A DNA stretch of 64,000 bases from Gemella sanguinis ATCC 700632 (GCF_000701685.1 NZ_JNJO01000002.1:151074-215073), one strand, 5' to 3'; shown: positions 38,736 to 47,075, counted from the first letter of the stretch. Notes: generated from the letters alone by a model not told the origin. Program-made: numbers and translations.

Positions 38736-38798
38736 ACTTTGTAATACAAATTAAACTTTGTAATATATTTGAAATATACGGCTTAATTTTGAAATATA
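38736..38798. repeat. Paired direct repeats upstream of the CAP-gene promoter
   Basis: ACTTTGTAAT occurs at 38736-38745 and 38755-38764 (19-base period). TTTGAAATATA occurs at 38768-38778 and 38788-38798 (20-base period). The two-turn spacing just upstream of the -35 box is what an activator or repressor dimer site would look like. Confidence 0.5.
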
Positions 38799-38979
38799 TA
38801 TGTCAAATTTCTACTTTTAATTATTTAATTTAAGTCGATAAATGTTAACAAATCACCTTTTCCCTAAATTTATTATTATTTATTGGACATTAATTTTCTC
38901 TTAAATATTTATTAACTATTATAAAAAAAATAAATTTAAATTTATATTTAAAGTAAATTTAAGTTTCACTAAATATAAT
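38799..38979. other. Intergenic stretch, nothing recognised
   Basis: Very AT-rich sequence between the CAP-gene direct repeats and the candidate small RNA. A TATAAT at about 38974-38979 may start the plus-strand RNA. Nothing else is seen. Confidence 0.4.
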
Positions 38980-38981
38980 GT

Positions 38982-39066
38982 AAGCATAACTAGTAAATAG
39001 TTATAAACTTCATAAACTTTCCTTTTCTATAAAAGGCCGAGACGAATGTTCTCGGTTCTTTTTTTG
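38982..39066 (+). ncRNA. Candidate small RNA, about 80 nt
   Basis: On the plus strand a stem CCTTTT-CTAT-AAAAGG is followed at once by CCGAGA-CGAATGT-TCTCGG and T-rich TTCTTTTTTT, a two-hairpin 3' end of classic intrinsic-terminator type. No plus-strand gene lies upstream (the nearest on that strand ends over 15 kb away). A TATAAT box lies just before, although the -35 is poor. An independent short transcript, or antisense output from the CAP-gene leader region, would explain it. Confidence 0.45.
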
Positions 39067-39296
39067 TATAAGCAACAAAATCCCTTTACAATCAACTTTT
39101 TCTTGGGGGATTTCACGAACATTCCAAGATATAAACCTCTAGTACTACATTATATTATTTTAAAAATTTATTACCTCAAAATTATTTTTTTAAATTAATA
39201 AAAGTACTTTTTGATTAACATTTTTATTAAAAATACCATTAAAAATAAAAAATCAATCTATAATTTTTAATTATAAATTGATTTATTCTGTAAATA
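39067..39296. other. Intergenic stretch, nothing recognised
   Basis: AT-rich spacer downstream of the DUF6176-like gene, which reads toward it. A weak inverted repeat near 39255-39290 (CAATCTATAATTTTTAATTATAAATTG-like) may be its terminator. Confidence 0.4.
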
Positions 39297-39641
39297 TTAT
39301 TCCATTATTTTTTTAATGCTATTTGGAATCATAATTACCTCTGGTAATAAGTCTTCAGGCTGATAACTAGGATCAATACATTTTCTCCAATATTCAATGT
39401 GTTTCTTATCAATGTCATGTTCTGATGTCTCAACACTCTCAGCACCTTCCCCCTGTATTGAATACCAATACAGGTACTCATCTTCACCCTGTTTCTCTCT
39501 AAAAATTGTTTCGACATACATCTTCTCTCGCTCTAAAGTAAGTAAAACACCTTCCATATTATCATTTAAAAACTTTAACCACTCATCAACAACTGAGCTC
39601 ATCCCTGGTTTCACTTTAAATCTTGTTAACTCAACTTGCAT
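39297..39641 (-). CDS. Small uncharacterised protein, DUF6176-like
   Basis: The 114-residue soluble protein has ELTRFKVKPGMSSVVDEWLKFL, EGVLLTLEREKMYVETIF, and a YLYWYSIQGEGAE strand, a layout of a small ferredoxin-like alpha/beta-barrel monooxygenase-type fold. It resembles the proteins grouped as DUF6176, by memory. The function is unknown. It starts 12 bases after the metallophosphoesterase stop and is probably co-transcribed with it. Confidence 0.7.
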   Translation of the reverse strand: MQVELTRFKVKPGMSSVVDEWLKFLNDNMEGVLLTLEREKMYVETIFREKQGEDEYLYWYSIQGEGAESVETSEHDIDKKHIEYWRKCIDPSYQPEDLLPEVIMIPNSIKKIME

Positions 39642-39653
39642 ATTTTATATCCT

Positions 39654-40382
39654 CTATTTATTCTCATAAATATCTTCTTCTAGAATTTTACTTTGTTCAA
39701 TATTAATTTTTCCTTCGTCATTTATAACAACAATATTTAATTTTCCTCCATAAACACACCCTCCATCGATATTTATTCTATTATCTCTAATATCATAATA
39801 AGGTTCTTTTAAAACTGGAGTATGTCCATGAAAAATTCTCTTATTATATTTTTCTGTGCTACTTAAATACGGTTCTCTCATCCATACTAAATCACGATGT
39901 ATTTGATTCCAGAATCCCTTAGAAAAATCTACACCTGCATGAACAAAATAATAATCCTTACCTTCATATCTTGTTGGTAAATTTTTCAACCAAACTCTTA
40001 ATGCTTTATAGTCTTGGGCAAATTGTTTAAAATACTTTCTTCTACTTTCTTTAGTAGCCTCTGGATAAAATGATTGTAATGTTGTTAACCCACTATTTCT
40101 AAAATAGTGATCTTGTCGAACCTCTTCTTGTTCTGTATATCTCGCCTCTTTTATAGCTAGATTGAACATATCTTCATGGTTACCTAGTAAAACAATATGT
40201 TGTGAGTAATTTTTTTGTAAATTGTAAAAATACTCCCAAACCAACTTTGTATTTTTTCCTCTATCACACATGTCACCAAGACATATTAGTTTATCAAGTT
40301 CAGGATTAAAATTAACTTTGTCTAATAATTTTTTCATAGTATAAAAACTACCATGTATGTCAGAAATAATAATATTTCTCAT
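39654..40382 (-). CDS. Calcineurin-like metallophosphoesterase
   Basis: The 242-residue protein has the full phosphoesterase metal set: ISDIHGSF (D-x-H), LGDMCDRGKN (GD-x-x-D-R), LLGNHEDMFNLA (GNHE), FVHAGVDFS and FHGHTPVLKEPYY (GH-x-P). This resembles serine/threonine phosphatase-like or Ap4A hydrolase-like enzymes of the PrpE group. The substrate is unknown. AAGGTGTTTTT lies before the ATG. It heads a two-gene unit with the DUF6176-like gene. Confidence 0.88.
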   Translation of the reverse strand: MRNIIISDIHGSFYTMKKLLDKVNFNPELDKLICLGDMCDRGKNTKLVWEYFYNLQKNYSQHIVLLGNHEDMFNLAIKEARYTEQEEVRQDHYFRNSGLTTLQSFYPEATKESRRKYFKQFAQDYKALRVWLKNLPTRYEGKDYYFVHAGVDFSKGFWNQIHRDLVWMREPYLSSTEKYNKRIFHGHTPVLKEPYYDIRDNRINIDGGCVYGGKLNIVVINDEGKINIEQSKILEEDIYENK

Positions 40383-40446
40383 AAAAACACCTTCTTAACT
40401 GGAATCATATTTGTATTTTTTTTAATTTCAAAGAACACTATTTATG

Positions 40447-40953
40447 TTATGACTTATCTATATCTCCGATATCTTTTTGATACCAGACTACATCCCACCA
40501 GCGTTCAAATTTATAACCAACTTTTTCAAAATGTGCAACTTTTCTAAATCCTCTTTTTTCATGAAAAGAAATGCTGCCTTCATCAGGATAGGCTATACAA
40601 GAAGTTAGATGATAAATTCCTCTATCTACTAGTTCTCTTTCTAAACTAGAGTATAAAACTTCTCCTACCCCTTTACCTCTAGCATCTTTAGCTAAATAAA
40701 TAGTTATTTCTGCAGTCCACTTATACGCATCTTTAGGGTAAAATTCACCGGCATATGCATAACCTAAAATTTTATCTTGTTCCTCAGCTACTAAAAATGG
40801 ATAATTTTGAATTATTTTAGTTATTTTCTCTTCAAATTCATATATACTTGGTACACTATAATCGAAAGTTATAGCTGTTTCTTCAACATATGGCTTATAA
40901 ATTTCAACTAAGTTTTTCGCATCTTCTAATGCTACACTTCTTACCTTTATCAT
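40447..40953 (-). CDS. GNAT acetyltransferase, phosphinothricin acetyltransferase-like
   Basis: The 168-residue acetyltransferase has IKVRSVALEDAKNLVEIYKPYVEETAITFDY and the acetyl-CoA loop LAKDARGKGVGEVLYSSLE. It ends with SISFHEKRGFRKVAHFEKVGYKFERWWDVVWYQK, the characteristic C-terminus of the PAT/YwnH group that acetylates small amines. The natural substrate is unknown. AGGTGG precedes the ATG at 40953; an upstream GTG is less likely. Confidence 0.87.
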   Translation of the reverse strand: MIKVRSVALEDAKNLVEIYKPYVEETAITFDYSVPSIYEFEEKITKIIQNYPFLVAEEQDKILGYAYAGEFYPKDAYKWTAEITIYLAKDARGKGVGEVLYSSLERELVDRGIYHLTSCIAYPDEGSISFHEKRGFRKVAHFEKVGYKFERWWDVVWYQKDIGDIDKS

Positions 40954-40980
40954 TTTTACCACCTACTACTTTACGATATT

Positions 40981-41439
40981 TTATAAGTGTTCTTTTTTTA
41001 TTTTTTCTAATAAGGCTTCGCAACCTTTTACAACATCTTTATATGTTTTCTCAAAGTCTCCTGTATACCACGGATCATCTATTATTCTATCTTCACCAGC
41101 ATATTCCAATAGTTTTTTTATCTCTCCTGATGGTCTACCATCTACAAATTTAATTATATTTTCTATATTACTATTATCCATTCCAACAATATAGTCAGCT
41201 TCCAAATCACTATTTTTTAGAATTCTTGAATACATTCCATCAACACTAATCCCTACTTCCGCTAGTTTATCCCTGGTTCCATAGTGTACAGGATTCCCAT
41301 GTTCCCAACTACTTGTTGCAGCTGAGTCAATTTCTATTTTATCTGTAAGACCTTCTTTTTCTACCATATCACGAAAAACAGCTTCCGCCATAGGAGAACG
41401 ACAAATATTACCTAAACAAACAAATAACACTTTTACCAT
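40981..41439 (-). CDS. Low-molecular-weight protein tyrosine phosphatase
   Basis: The 152-residue phosphatase has the P-loop VLFVCLGNICRSPMAEAVF (C-x5-R) at the N-terminus and the general-acid loop RIIDDPWYTGDFEKTYKDV at the C-terminus. It removes phosphate from phosphotyrosine, with roles in stress or surface polysaccharide control in other Firmicutes. The start at 41439 (MVKVLFV) has GAGG six bases upstream; a longer frame adds an implausible 18-residue extension. It lies 27 bases before the acetyltransferase gene. Confidence 0.93.
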   Translation of the reverse strand: MVKVLFVCLGNICRSPMAEAVFRDMVEKEGLTDKIEIDSAATSSWEHGNPVHYGTRDKLAEVGISVDGMYSRILKNSDLEADYIVGMDNSNIENIIKFVDGRPSGEIKKLLEYAGEDRIIDDPWYTGDFEKTYKDVVKGCEALLEKIKKEHL

Positions 41440-41629
41440 ACTCATCCTCTTTTCCAAAAAAATATACAAAATAATTATATCATAGCTTGCCACAAGTTGA
41501 AAATATTAAAATAAATATATACTGTTATATTATTATAAAAAAAGATTATAATATATTTTATAAAATCTTATTCTATTTATTCAATTCACATGATATAATA
41601 TAGGAAAAGTTTGTGTTAAGGAGATATTT

Positions 41630-42478
41630 ATGGAAAATAATTTGCTTTGTTTTAAAAATACCCCTAAAATCACAGCGTTATCTATTCCAAGAGAGTATCG
41701 CGATGGTTATACTAATAAAGAAGATGTATGGATAAAGCTAATCACTTTGTCGGGAGAATTAAAACTTATATTTCTTAATAAACATTTAGAAGTTGAACAA
41801 GAAGTTAAGTGCAATTCTACAAATAATAATACATACTTAGTTAATCCTAATTCTACATTTAGAATAACTCCAAAATCTAATGATTTAGAATTTATATTGG
41901 AATACTATTGTGAAGCTCAGGATTATTTTTCAAATAAATACAATCTTTCTCCTGCACATGAAGAAGTAGTTTCAGCTGTGAAACATATACCCCCGTGCAA
42001 GGCATTGGATTTAGGGGCTGGTCAAGGAAGGAATACGTTATACTTATCTTCTATAGGGTTCGAAGTAAGTGCGGTTGATAACAATGCACTTTTTCTTCAA
42101 GAGTTATCAAATATATCTTTAGAAGAAAATCTTAATTTGAACGTCTATAAACATGATATTAATCAGGCTAATATAAAGAGTGACTTTGATTTTATTTTTG
42201 CTACCGATGTATTTATGTATCTAAACCCTACTAGAATTTCTAGCATTATACGAAATATGCAAAGTCGCACTACTATAGGAGGGTATAATCTTATTGTAAG
42301 TTCTCTTTTGGTTCCCGGGCATACATTAGCCACACCATTCCCTTTTTCTTTTATACAAAATGAACTTAGGGAATATTATGATGATTGGAAGATAATCCAG
42401 TACTCTGAACATACTAAACCAACAAAATATTATTCATACCCGCATGTAGTTCTTTTGGCAAAAAAAATATCGGATTAA
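41630..42478 (+). CDS. TehB-like SAM-dependent methyltransferase, copy 1
   Basis: The 282-residue protein has an N-terminal cupin-like DUF1971 domain (residues 1-100, ITALSIPREYRDGYTNKEDV and NSTFRITPKSNDLEFILEYYCE) followed by a TehB methyltransferase domain with SAM loop CKALDLGAGQGRNTLYLSSIG (about residues 122-142). TehB confers resistance to tellurite and related oxyanions, probably by methylating reduced species; selenium compounds are also substrates of the E. coli protein as I recall. A close paralogue follows directly. GGAGAT precedes the ATG and a strong terminator follows. Confidence 0.86.
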   Translation: MENNLLCFKNTPKITALSIPREYRDGYTNKEDVWIKLITLSGELKLIFLNKHLEVEQEVKCNSTNNNTYLVNPNSTFRITPKSNDLEFILEYYCEAQDYFSNKYNLSPAHEEVVSAVKHIPPCKALDLGAGQGRNTLYLSSIGFEVSAVDNNALFLQELSNISLEENLNLNVYKHDINQANIKSDFDFIFATDVFMYLNPTRISSIIRNMQSRTTIGGYNLIVSSLLVPGHTLATPFPFSFIQNELREYYDDWKIIQYSEHTKPTKYYSYPHVVLLAKKISD

Positions 42479-42498
42479 AAATAGAAAGCATATAAATA

Positions 42499-42536
42499 AA
42501 ACTTCAAAGGTTTAATTATCTTTGAAGTTTTTATTA
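42499..42536 (+). terminator. Terminator of TehB copy 1
   Basis: AAACTTCAAAG pairs perfectly with CTTTGAAGTTT, then TTATT. Confidence 0.88.
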
Positions 42537-42583
42537 TACACATGTTATAATTATAGAAAAACTTTATATTTAAGGAGAATTAC

Positions 42584-43447
42584 ATGCAAAATAACCTTGT
42601 TTGTTATAAACGTATGCATAATTGGACTGCTAGTACATTACCTAAAGGTTTTAGAAATAAGCATAATACTCGCGCCGGAGTATGGGCGAAACTTACTATT
42701 TTAAAAGGAGAATTGTTATTTACTTCTCTAACTGAAGATAATCAAATTATTGAAGAATTTACTTTCACACCGGAGAGTAATATTCCATTTGTTGAACCAA
42801 GAGCTTGGCATCGTGTTACTCCACTAACCGATGATTTAGAATGTTATCTAGAATTTTATTGTGAACCAAAAAATTACTTTTCAAATAAATATGAATTAAA
42901 TCCTGCACATTCAGAAGTTGTTGAAGCCGTAGAAACTATACAGCCATGTAAAGCTCTCGATCTAGGATGTGGCCAAGGTAGAAATGCACTCTTCTTATCT
43001 TCATTAGGCTTTGACATTACTGCTGTGGATCAAAATATACCTGGTCTTCAATATTTAAAAAATGTTGCAGAAGCTGAAAATCTGGATATAAAGGTTGCTC
43101 ACTATGATATTAATACCGCTGCAATACGTAATACATATGACTTCATTTCTTCAACAGTTGTTTTAATGTTTTTAAATCCAGAATGTATCGATAATGTAAT
43201 AACAAATATGCAAAATCAAACTAATATTGGTGGTTATAATCTTATTGTTTCAGCAATGTCAACAGAAGATGCCCCTTGTCCATTACCATTTCCATTTACA
43301 CTAAAAGAAAATGAATTAAAAGAATATTATAAAGACTGGGAATTAATAAAATATAATGAAGATTTTGGACACTTACACAAAACAGATGCGAATGGAAATA
43401 GAATCAAACTTAGGTTTGCTACAATGTTAGCTAGAAAAGTAAAGTAA
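42584..43447 (+). CDS. TehB-like SAM-dependent methyltransferase, copy 2
   Basis: This 287-residue paralogue of the gene before it has the same DUF1971-TehB layout. NNLVCYKRMHNWTASTLPKGF starts the first domain, and the SAM loop is CKALDLGCGQGRNALFLSSLG. SNKY-x-L-x-PAHSEVVEAVE matches the copy 1 segment SNKYNLSPAHEEVVSAV. Copy 2 keeps the canonical DLGCGQGRN where copy 1 has DLGAGQGRN. It has its own AAGGAGA ribosome site and terminator, so the pair are a tandem duplication with separate expression units. Confidence 0.87.
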   Translation: MQNNLVCYKRMHNWTASTLPKGFRNKHNTRAGVWAKLTILKGELLFTSLTEDNQIIEEFTFTPESNIPFVEPRAWHRVTPLTDDLECYLEFYCEPKNYFSNKYELNPAHSEVVEAVETIQPCKALDLGCGQGRNALFLSSLGFDITAVDQNIPGLQYLKNVAEAENLDIKVAHYDINTAAIRNTYDFISSTVVLMFLNPECIDNVITNMQNQTNIGGYNLIVSAMSTEDAPCPLPFPFTLKENELKEYYKDWELIKYNEDFGHLHKTDANGNRIKLRFATMLARKVK

Positions 43448-43467
43448 CACTTTTATTATGATAAAAC

Positions 43468-43508
43468 AAAAAACAGAAGTAGTTAAAATTAAAACTACTT
43501 CTGTTTTA
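43468..43508 (+). terminator. Terminator of TehB copy 2
   Basis: AAAACAGAAGTAGTT pairs with AACTACTTCTGTTTT around an 8-base loop. Confidence 0.88.
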
Positions 43509-43553
43509 TCTATACTCAAAAACTATATTTAATTTATTGTTGTTCAAAAAAAT

Positions 43554-43650
43554 TGGCGGGAATGTGTGGGAATCGAACCCACCCAAGAGGCTCTTAACCC
43601 CTCATACTAGTTTTGAAGACTAGAGAGCACACCAGAACTCATCCACTCCC
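43554..43650 (-). tRNA. selC: tRNA-Sec (anticodon UCA)
   Basis: A 97-base RNA is encoded on the minus strand. GGGAGTG pairs with CATTCCC, followed by G and an encoded CCA. The anticodon arm CTAGT-CTTCAAA-ACTAG places TCA at 34-36, which reads UGA. The variable arm (TATGAGGGGTTAAGAGCCTCT-type stem) is unusually long and the T arm is GTGGG-TTCGATT-CCCAC. The size, UCA anticodon and long extra arm are diagnostic of selenocysteine tRNA. It matches the sel operon 7 kb away. T7 follows the 3' end. Confidence 0.95.
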
Positions 43651-43663
43651 ATGAACAAGATTT

Positions 43664-43692
43664 ATTATACAATAAATATCAAAAAAAAGCAA
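43664..43692 (-). promoter_or_regulatory. Promoter of tRNA-Sec
   Basis: On the minus strand TTGCTT (43687-43692) and TATAAT (43664-43669) with a 17-base spacer, 13 bases before the tRNA 5' end. Confidence 0.72.
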
Positions 43693-43819
43693 TAGTAATC
43701 AGATTTACAGTTAAAATCTTAACCACTTGCTTCTTTTCTAATACCACTTACTTAAAAACTATTAATTTTTGCTGTTAAATAGCGTATAATATATTTATAA
43801 ATCAAAGAAAGGAGACAAT

Positions 43820-44272
43820 ATGAAAATTAATATCGAATTAGATTCTACACTTAATGAAATAGAGCTCGTTATAAAAACACCTGATTTAAATAACGATGTT
43901 GCCCTCATTAAGGATTTGGTAGAAAAAGCTTTAACAAAGAATCAAAAAATTGTATTTTACAAAGAAGATACCGAATATTTTATTCCATTAAATAATATAT
44001 TATTTTTTGAAACTGATGACAATAAAGTTTATGCACATACAAAAGATAATTTCTTTGAAGTCAAGTTCAAACTTTATGAACTTGAAGATATTATTCCACA
44101 TCATTATTGTCGAATTTCTAAAAGTGCAATAATTAATATTCGTGCTATTTATGCATTAGAAAAATCTTTTTCAGGTTCGGGTACTGCTTCTTTCTTAAAT
44201 AGTAAAAAAGAAGTTCATATATCACGACTTTATTATAAAATTTTAAAAGAAAAACTTAGAGAGATGAGGTAA
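43820..44272 (+). CDS. LytTR-domain transcription regulator
   Basis: The 150-residue protein has a short helical N-terminal part and a C-terminal LytTR DNA-binding domain. The domain is marked by FIPLNNILFFETDDNKVYAHT, HHYCRISKSAIINIRAIYALE and a final KKEVHISRLYYKILKEKL. It has no receiver domain, so it is a stand-alone LytTR protein; such proteins often control their own operon with a membrane partner. AAGGAGAC precedes the ATG, and the membrane protein gene begins five bases after the stop. Confidence 0.9.
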   Translation: MKINIELDSTLNEIELVIKTPDLNNDVALIKDLVEKALTKNQKIVFYKEDTEYFIPLNNILFFETDDNKVYAHTKDNFFEVKFKLYELEDIIPHHYCRISKSAIINIRAIYALEKSFSGSGTASFLNSKKEVHISRLYYKILKEKLREMR

Positions 44273-44277
44273 CTTTT

Positions 44278-44964
44278 ATGAAAAGAACATTTATAGGATT
44301 ATTTTTTATCCTACTAGCTTGTATGACGATTATAGGAGAATCTAATATTTTCCCACATGGTTCAGTATTTTTAGTAGTATGTACTCTATTTTTTGGATAT
44401 CTTGCTATAAAAGGTTTAAAAGATTTTGATAGTTTCGGAACTATTTTCCCTTTAGCAGTTTTATTCTACTTCTATAATAGACACTACCACTTTGCAAATA
44501 TTTCTAGTTGGAAAATTTTTTTTGTAGCTACATTATTAAGTATAGGTATATCAATGTTAATTCCTAGGAAAATTAAATACAAAGAATTAAAAAATCCAAG
44601 CAAATGGTCTAAATATAAAAAGACTACTAATGGAGTTGATTATGCTAATGTAGTTTTCGGGGAAAATGTTCAATATATTGATATTAGTAAAATAGATGCA
44701 TTTTCTTCAAACACAACATTTAGTACAACAACTATCTATTTCGACAGATTGGATACTTATCCAATAAAAGACTTTGTTCTTGATGCATCTATTATATTTG
44801 GTGAGTTAAGATTATATATACCTAAAGAATGGGCTGTTGAAAATGATGTTCAAACAATCTTAGGTAAAGTCTCTGCTCCAATGAAATTACAAAGAAATAA
44901 TGATACGAGAATAATTATTACAGGAACAGCCATATTTGGTGAAGTAGAAATTATTAGTATATAA
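44278..44964 (+). CDS. LiaF-like membrane protein paired with the LytTR regulator
   Basis: The 228-residue protein has three to four N-terminal membrane helices (about residues 5-95) and then a soluble beta-rich C-terminal domain (VDYANVVFGENVQYIDISKI, SIIFGELRLYIPKEW, GTAIFGEVEIISI). The repeated I-F-G-E-x-x-hydrophobic strands are those of the LiaF/cell-wall-active antibiotic response domain. In other Firmicutes LiaF-like proteins inhibit envelope-stress sensors. Its pairing with a LytTR regulator suggests the membrane protein controls that regulator; this is an inference. Confidence 0.78.
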   Translation: MKRTFIGLFFILLACMTIIGESNIFPHGSVFLVVCTLFFGYLAIKGLKDFDSFGTIFPLAVLFYFYNRHYHFANISSWKIFFVATLLSIGISMLIPRKIKYKELKNPSKWSKYKKTTNGVDYANVVFGENVQYIDISKIDAFSSNTTFSTTTIYFDRLDTYPIKDFVLDASIIFGELRLYIPKEWAVENDVQTILGKVSAPMKLQRNNDTRIIITGTAIFGEVEIISI

Positions 44965-44969
44965 TTTAT

Positions 44970-45008
44970 AAAAAAATCTGAAAACTAATTGTTTTCAGAT
45001 TTTTTTTG
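44970..45008. terminator. Bidirectional terminator between convergent genes
   Basis: AAAAATCTGAAAAC / GTTTTCAGATTTTT is flanked by A and T runs and serves both the LiaF-like gene and the TVP38 gene. The last codons and stop of the TVP38 gene lie inside the stem. Confidence 0.87.
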
Positions 45009-45563
45009 TTGTTCTCTTTTTTCTACTAGTTTTGATAGATAAATTGATCCTACTGTTAGTAATATTACTAGTGCTGATGCAATTAAAAATTCTTTACTAT
45101 ATATGTTTGTAGCTGTTGCTCCAAAGTTTAAAAATACAATTGTTCCAGGAACAATACCTAATACACTGGCAATCATATACTTAGTTAAACTAATATTAGT
45201 TAGACCATATGCATAGTTAATCATATTATAAGGAACTAATGGGATAAGTCTCAGTATAACCAAACTCATCATAAGCTTTTCATCACTAACTCCAAATATA
45301 CGCTCGTGTTGCTCTGGTTTCATTTTTCTTGCTAGATAATTTCTTACCCATTCACGTCCAAAGCGTCGTGAAATAATAAACATAATATAACAATTTATTG
45401 AAGCTCCTAAAAATGTTAATAAGCTCCCCTCAACAAACCCAAATGCAACTCCTCCTGCAACCGCCAAAATAGGTACTGGAAAGAAAAATACAGGTAGTAA
45501 AGCAAACATTAGTACATATATAATTGGCGCAAAAACACCAAAACTCTGAATAAACTCCGTCAT
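44985..45563 (-). CDS. TVP38/TMEM64 (DedA/VTT-type) membrane protein
   Basis: The 192-residue protein has four to five membrane segments and the VTT-domain core: FPVPILAVAGGVAFGFVEGSLL, a GRRF/RRFGREWVRNYLA polar stretch, ILRLIPLVPYNMINYAYGLT and VLGIVPGTIVFLNFGAT. Members are linked to lipid scrambling or flipping. It lies 18 bases after the DUF2064-kinase gene and so is its operon partner. The stop lies within a terminator. Confidence 0.9.
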   Translation of the reverse strand: MTEFIQSFGVFAPIIYVLMFALLPVFFFPVPILAVAGGVAFGFVEGSLLTFLGASINCYIMFIISRRFGREWVRNYLARKMKPEQHERIFGVSDEKLMMSLVILRLIPLVPYNMINYAYGLTNISLTKYMIASVLGIVPGTIVFLNFGATATNIYSKEFLIASALVILLTVGSIYLSKLVEKREQQKKSENN

Positions 45564-45581
45564 AATATTCTCCTTAATCTA

Positions 45582-47075
45582 CTACTCAAAATATTTTGAT
45601 ATATTTTCTAAAAACTCATAACTAACATATGATGAAATCTTATTAAATGTAAATTCATCCATTAATAACTTAGTGCTTTCGCTATATTCACGATAAGCCA
45701 TTGAGCACCATGTTACCCCTCTTAAACAATTGAAAATTAGATATCTTTCAAAACGCTCTTTATCATAATCTCTGTACTGGCTGTATTTCTTCAAGAAATC
45801 TTCTATTTCTTCTTTAGTTAAAATAATATCTGTTTTCCAAAATGTCGTTGTTGGAGCTAAGAAGTGTGCTAAGTCTTGCTCACACTCCCCAATCAAAGCT
45901 TTTTCCCAATCAATAACAAAACTATCTTCCTTACTTTTTCCTATTAAGAAATTTCCTGAGTTAAGCTCTGTATTTATTATACATGGGCTAGCTATTTCAT
46001 ATTCATTTGGTATTAACTCTTTACATTTTGAAAAGAACTTACGAATATATTCACTTACCTTCTTGTCTGCTTTATCCCAAGATAGGTATTTATCCGACAT
46101 ATTCTCGCACTCTTCATACATAAGAGCAAATGGATTAGATGCATGAATTAAATTATTCTCTCCAAATTTAGTATTATGAACTTTACTTAGTAAATAAGCG
46201 GCAATATCCATATCAGCACGATAGTCTAACGCTCTACCGTTTAAAAACTCCATAGTTAAATATTTGTATGGAAGTAATGTAGTATTTGTAACTAAATCAT
46301 ATGGTTTAGGCGTTACACTACTATTTTTTAGAAGTTGCAAAGTTTCATACTCATACTCTATTTGATTTTCTAAGTCCATTTGACTTTTAACATTAATTCT
46401 TAAAACTTTTTTTATGCCTTCATCATCTGAAAAAGTAAAATTAATATTATATTCTCCCGCTCCAAGAAGTTCAATATCACGATATCCTGTTTCGGCTTGT
46501 AACAAATCTTCTCTAGTATCAATATCTAATCCTACTTCACCAATATAATAACTTAAGTTCTTATTTTTAATTACTGTTATTAAATTCTCTAGTACCGTAT
46601 TATCTCCATAGCTAGGTAAATCAAATACTTCTTTAATAGGCTTTTTCATCCCTATTAAGAAATAGCCCCCATCTTCACTAGGATTTATCACTATATCAAC
46701 AGTATTTAAATTCTTAAAAGCCATATCTATTATATTTTGAGATAAATTTGCTATGTCAGAACCCAGAAGTATAACTTTGTCACCATCTTCTATTACATCT
46801 TTAATAGCGTTATACATCTTATCTCCTAGATTTTCACCACGTTGATAAAAAAACTTATCTGCTGGAATTATACTATTCATAAACTCATTATCTCGTTCAT
46901 TTCCATCATGAAATACAAATAGTTCTTTATTTAAACCAGATAATAATTTATAGTTTTTCTTTAATAATTTTGTTTGTATTTCCACAGCTTGTTTAGGTTG
47001 AATAAAATTATATAATCTTGTTTTTGTAGTTCCTTCTTTGGGAACTCTTGTAAATAATATTATTTTTTCTTTCAT
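45582..47075 (-). CDS. Fusion of DUF2064 glycosyltransferase-like and choline/aminoglycoside kinase-like domains
   Basis: The 497-residue protein joins two domains. Residues 1-200 are a DUF2064/TIGR04282 nucleotide-sugar-transferase-fold domain (MKEKIILFTRVPKEGTTKTR, then GDKVILLGSDIANLS and NPSEDGGYFLIGMKKP). The rest, about 215-497, is a protein-kinase-fold small-molecule kinase (YEYETLQLLKNSSVTPKPYD, LTMEFLNGRALDY, the variant catalytic loop PCIINTELNSGNFLI and VIDWEKALIGECEQDLAHFL). This suggests activation and transfer of a phospho-alcohol or sugar, perhaps for a lipid or surface polymer, with the TVP38 protein downstream. The start is uncertain: the ATG at 47075 fits the domain but has no ribosome site and follows a terminator hairpin by seven bases. 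An ATG at 47114 gives a longer frame through that hairpin. Confidence 0.78.
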   Translation of the reverse strand: MKEKIILFTRVPKEGTTKTRLYNFIQPKQAVEIQTKLLKKNYKLLSGLNKELFVFHDGNERDNEFMNSIIPADKFFYQRGENLGDKMYNAIKDVIEDGDKVILLGSDIANLSQNIIDMAFKNLNTVDIVINPSEDGGYFLIGMKKPIKEVFDLPSYGDNTVLENLITVIKNKNLSYYIGEVGLDIDTREDLLQAETGYRDIELLGAGEYNINFTFSDDEGIKKVLRINVKSQMDLENQIEYEYETLQLLKNSSVTPKPYDLVTNTTLLPYKYLTMEFLNGRALDYRADMDIAAYLLSKVHNTKFGENNLIHASNPFALMYEECENMSDKYLSWDKADKKVSEYIRKFFSKCKELIPNEYEIASPCIINTELNSGNFLIGKSKEDSFVIDWEKALIGECEQDLAHFLAPTTTFWKTDIILTKEEIEDFLKKYSQYRDYDKERFERYLIFNCLRGVTWCSMAYREYSESTKLLMDEFTFNKISSYVSYEFLENISKYFE

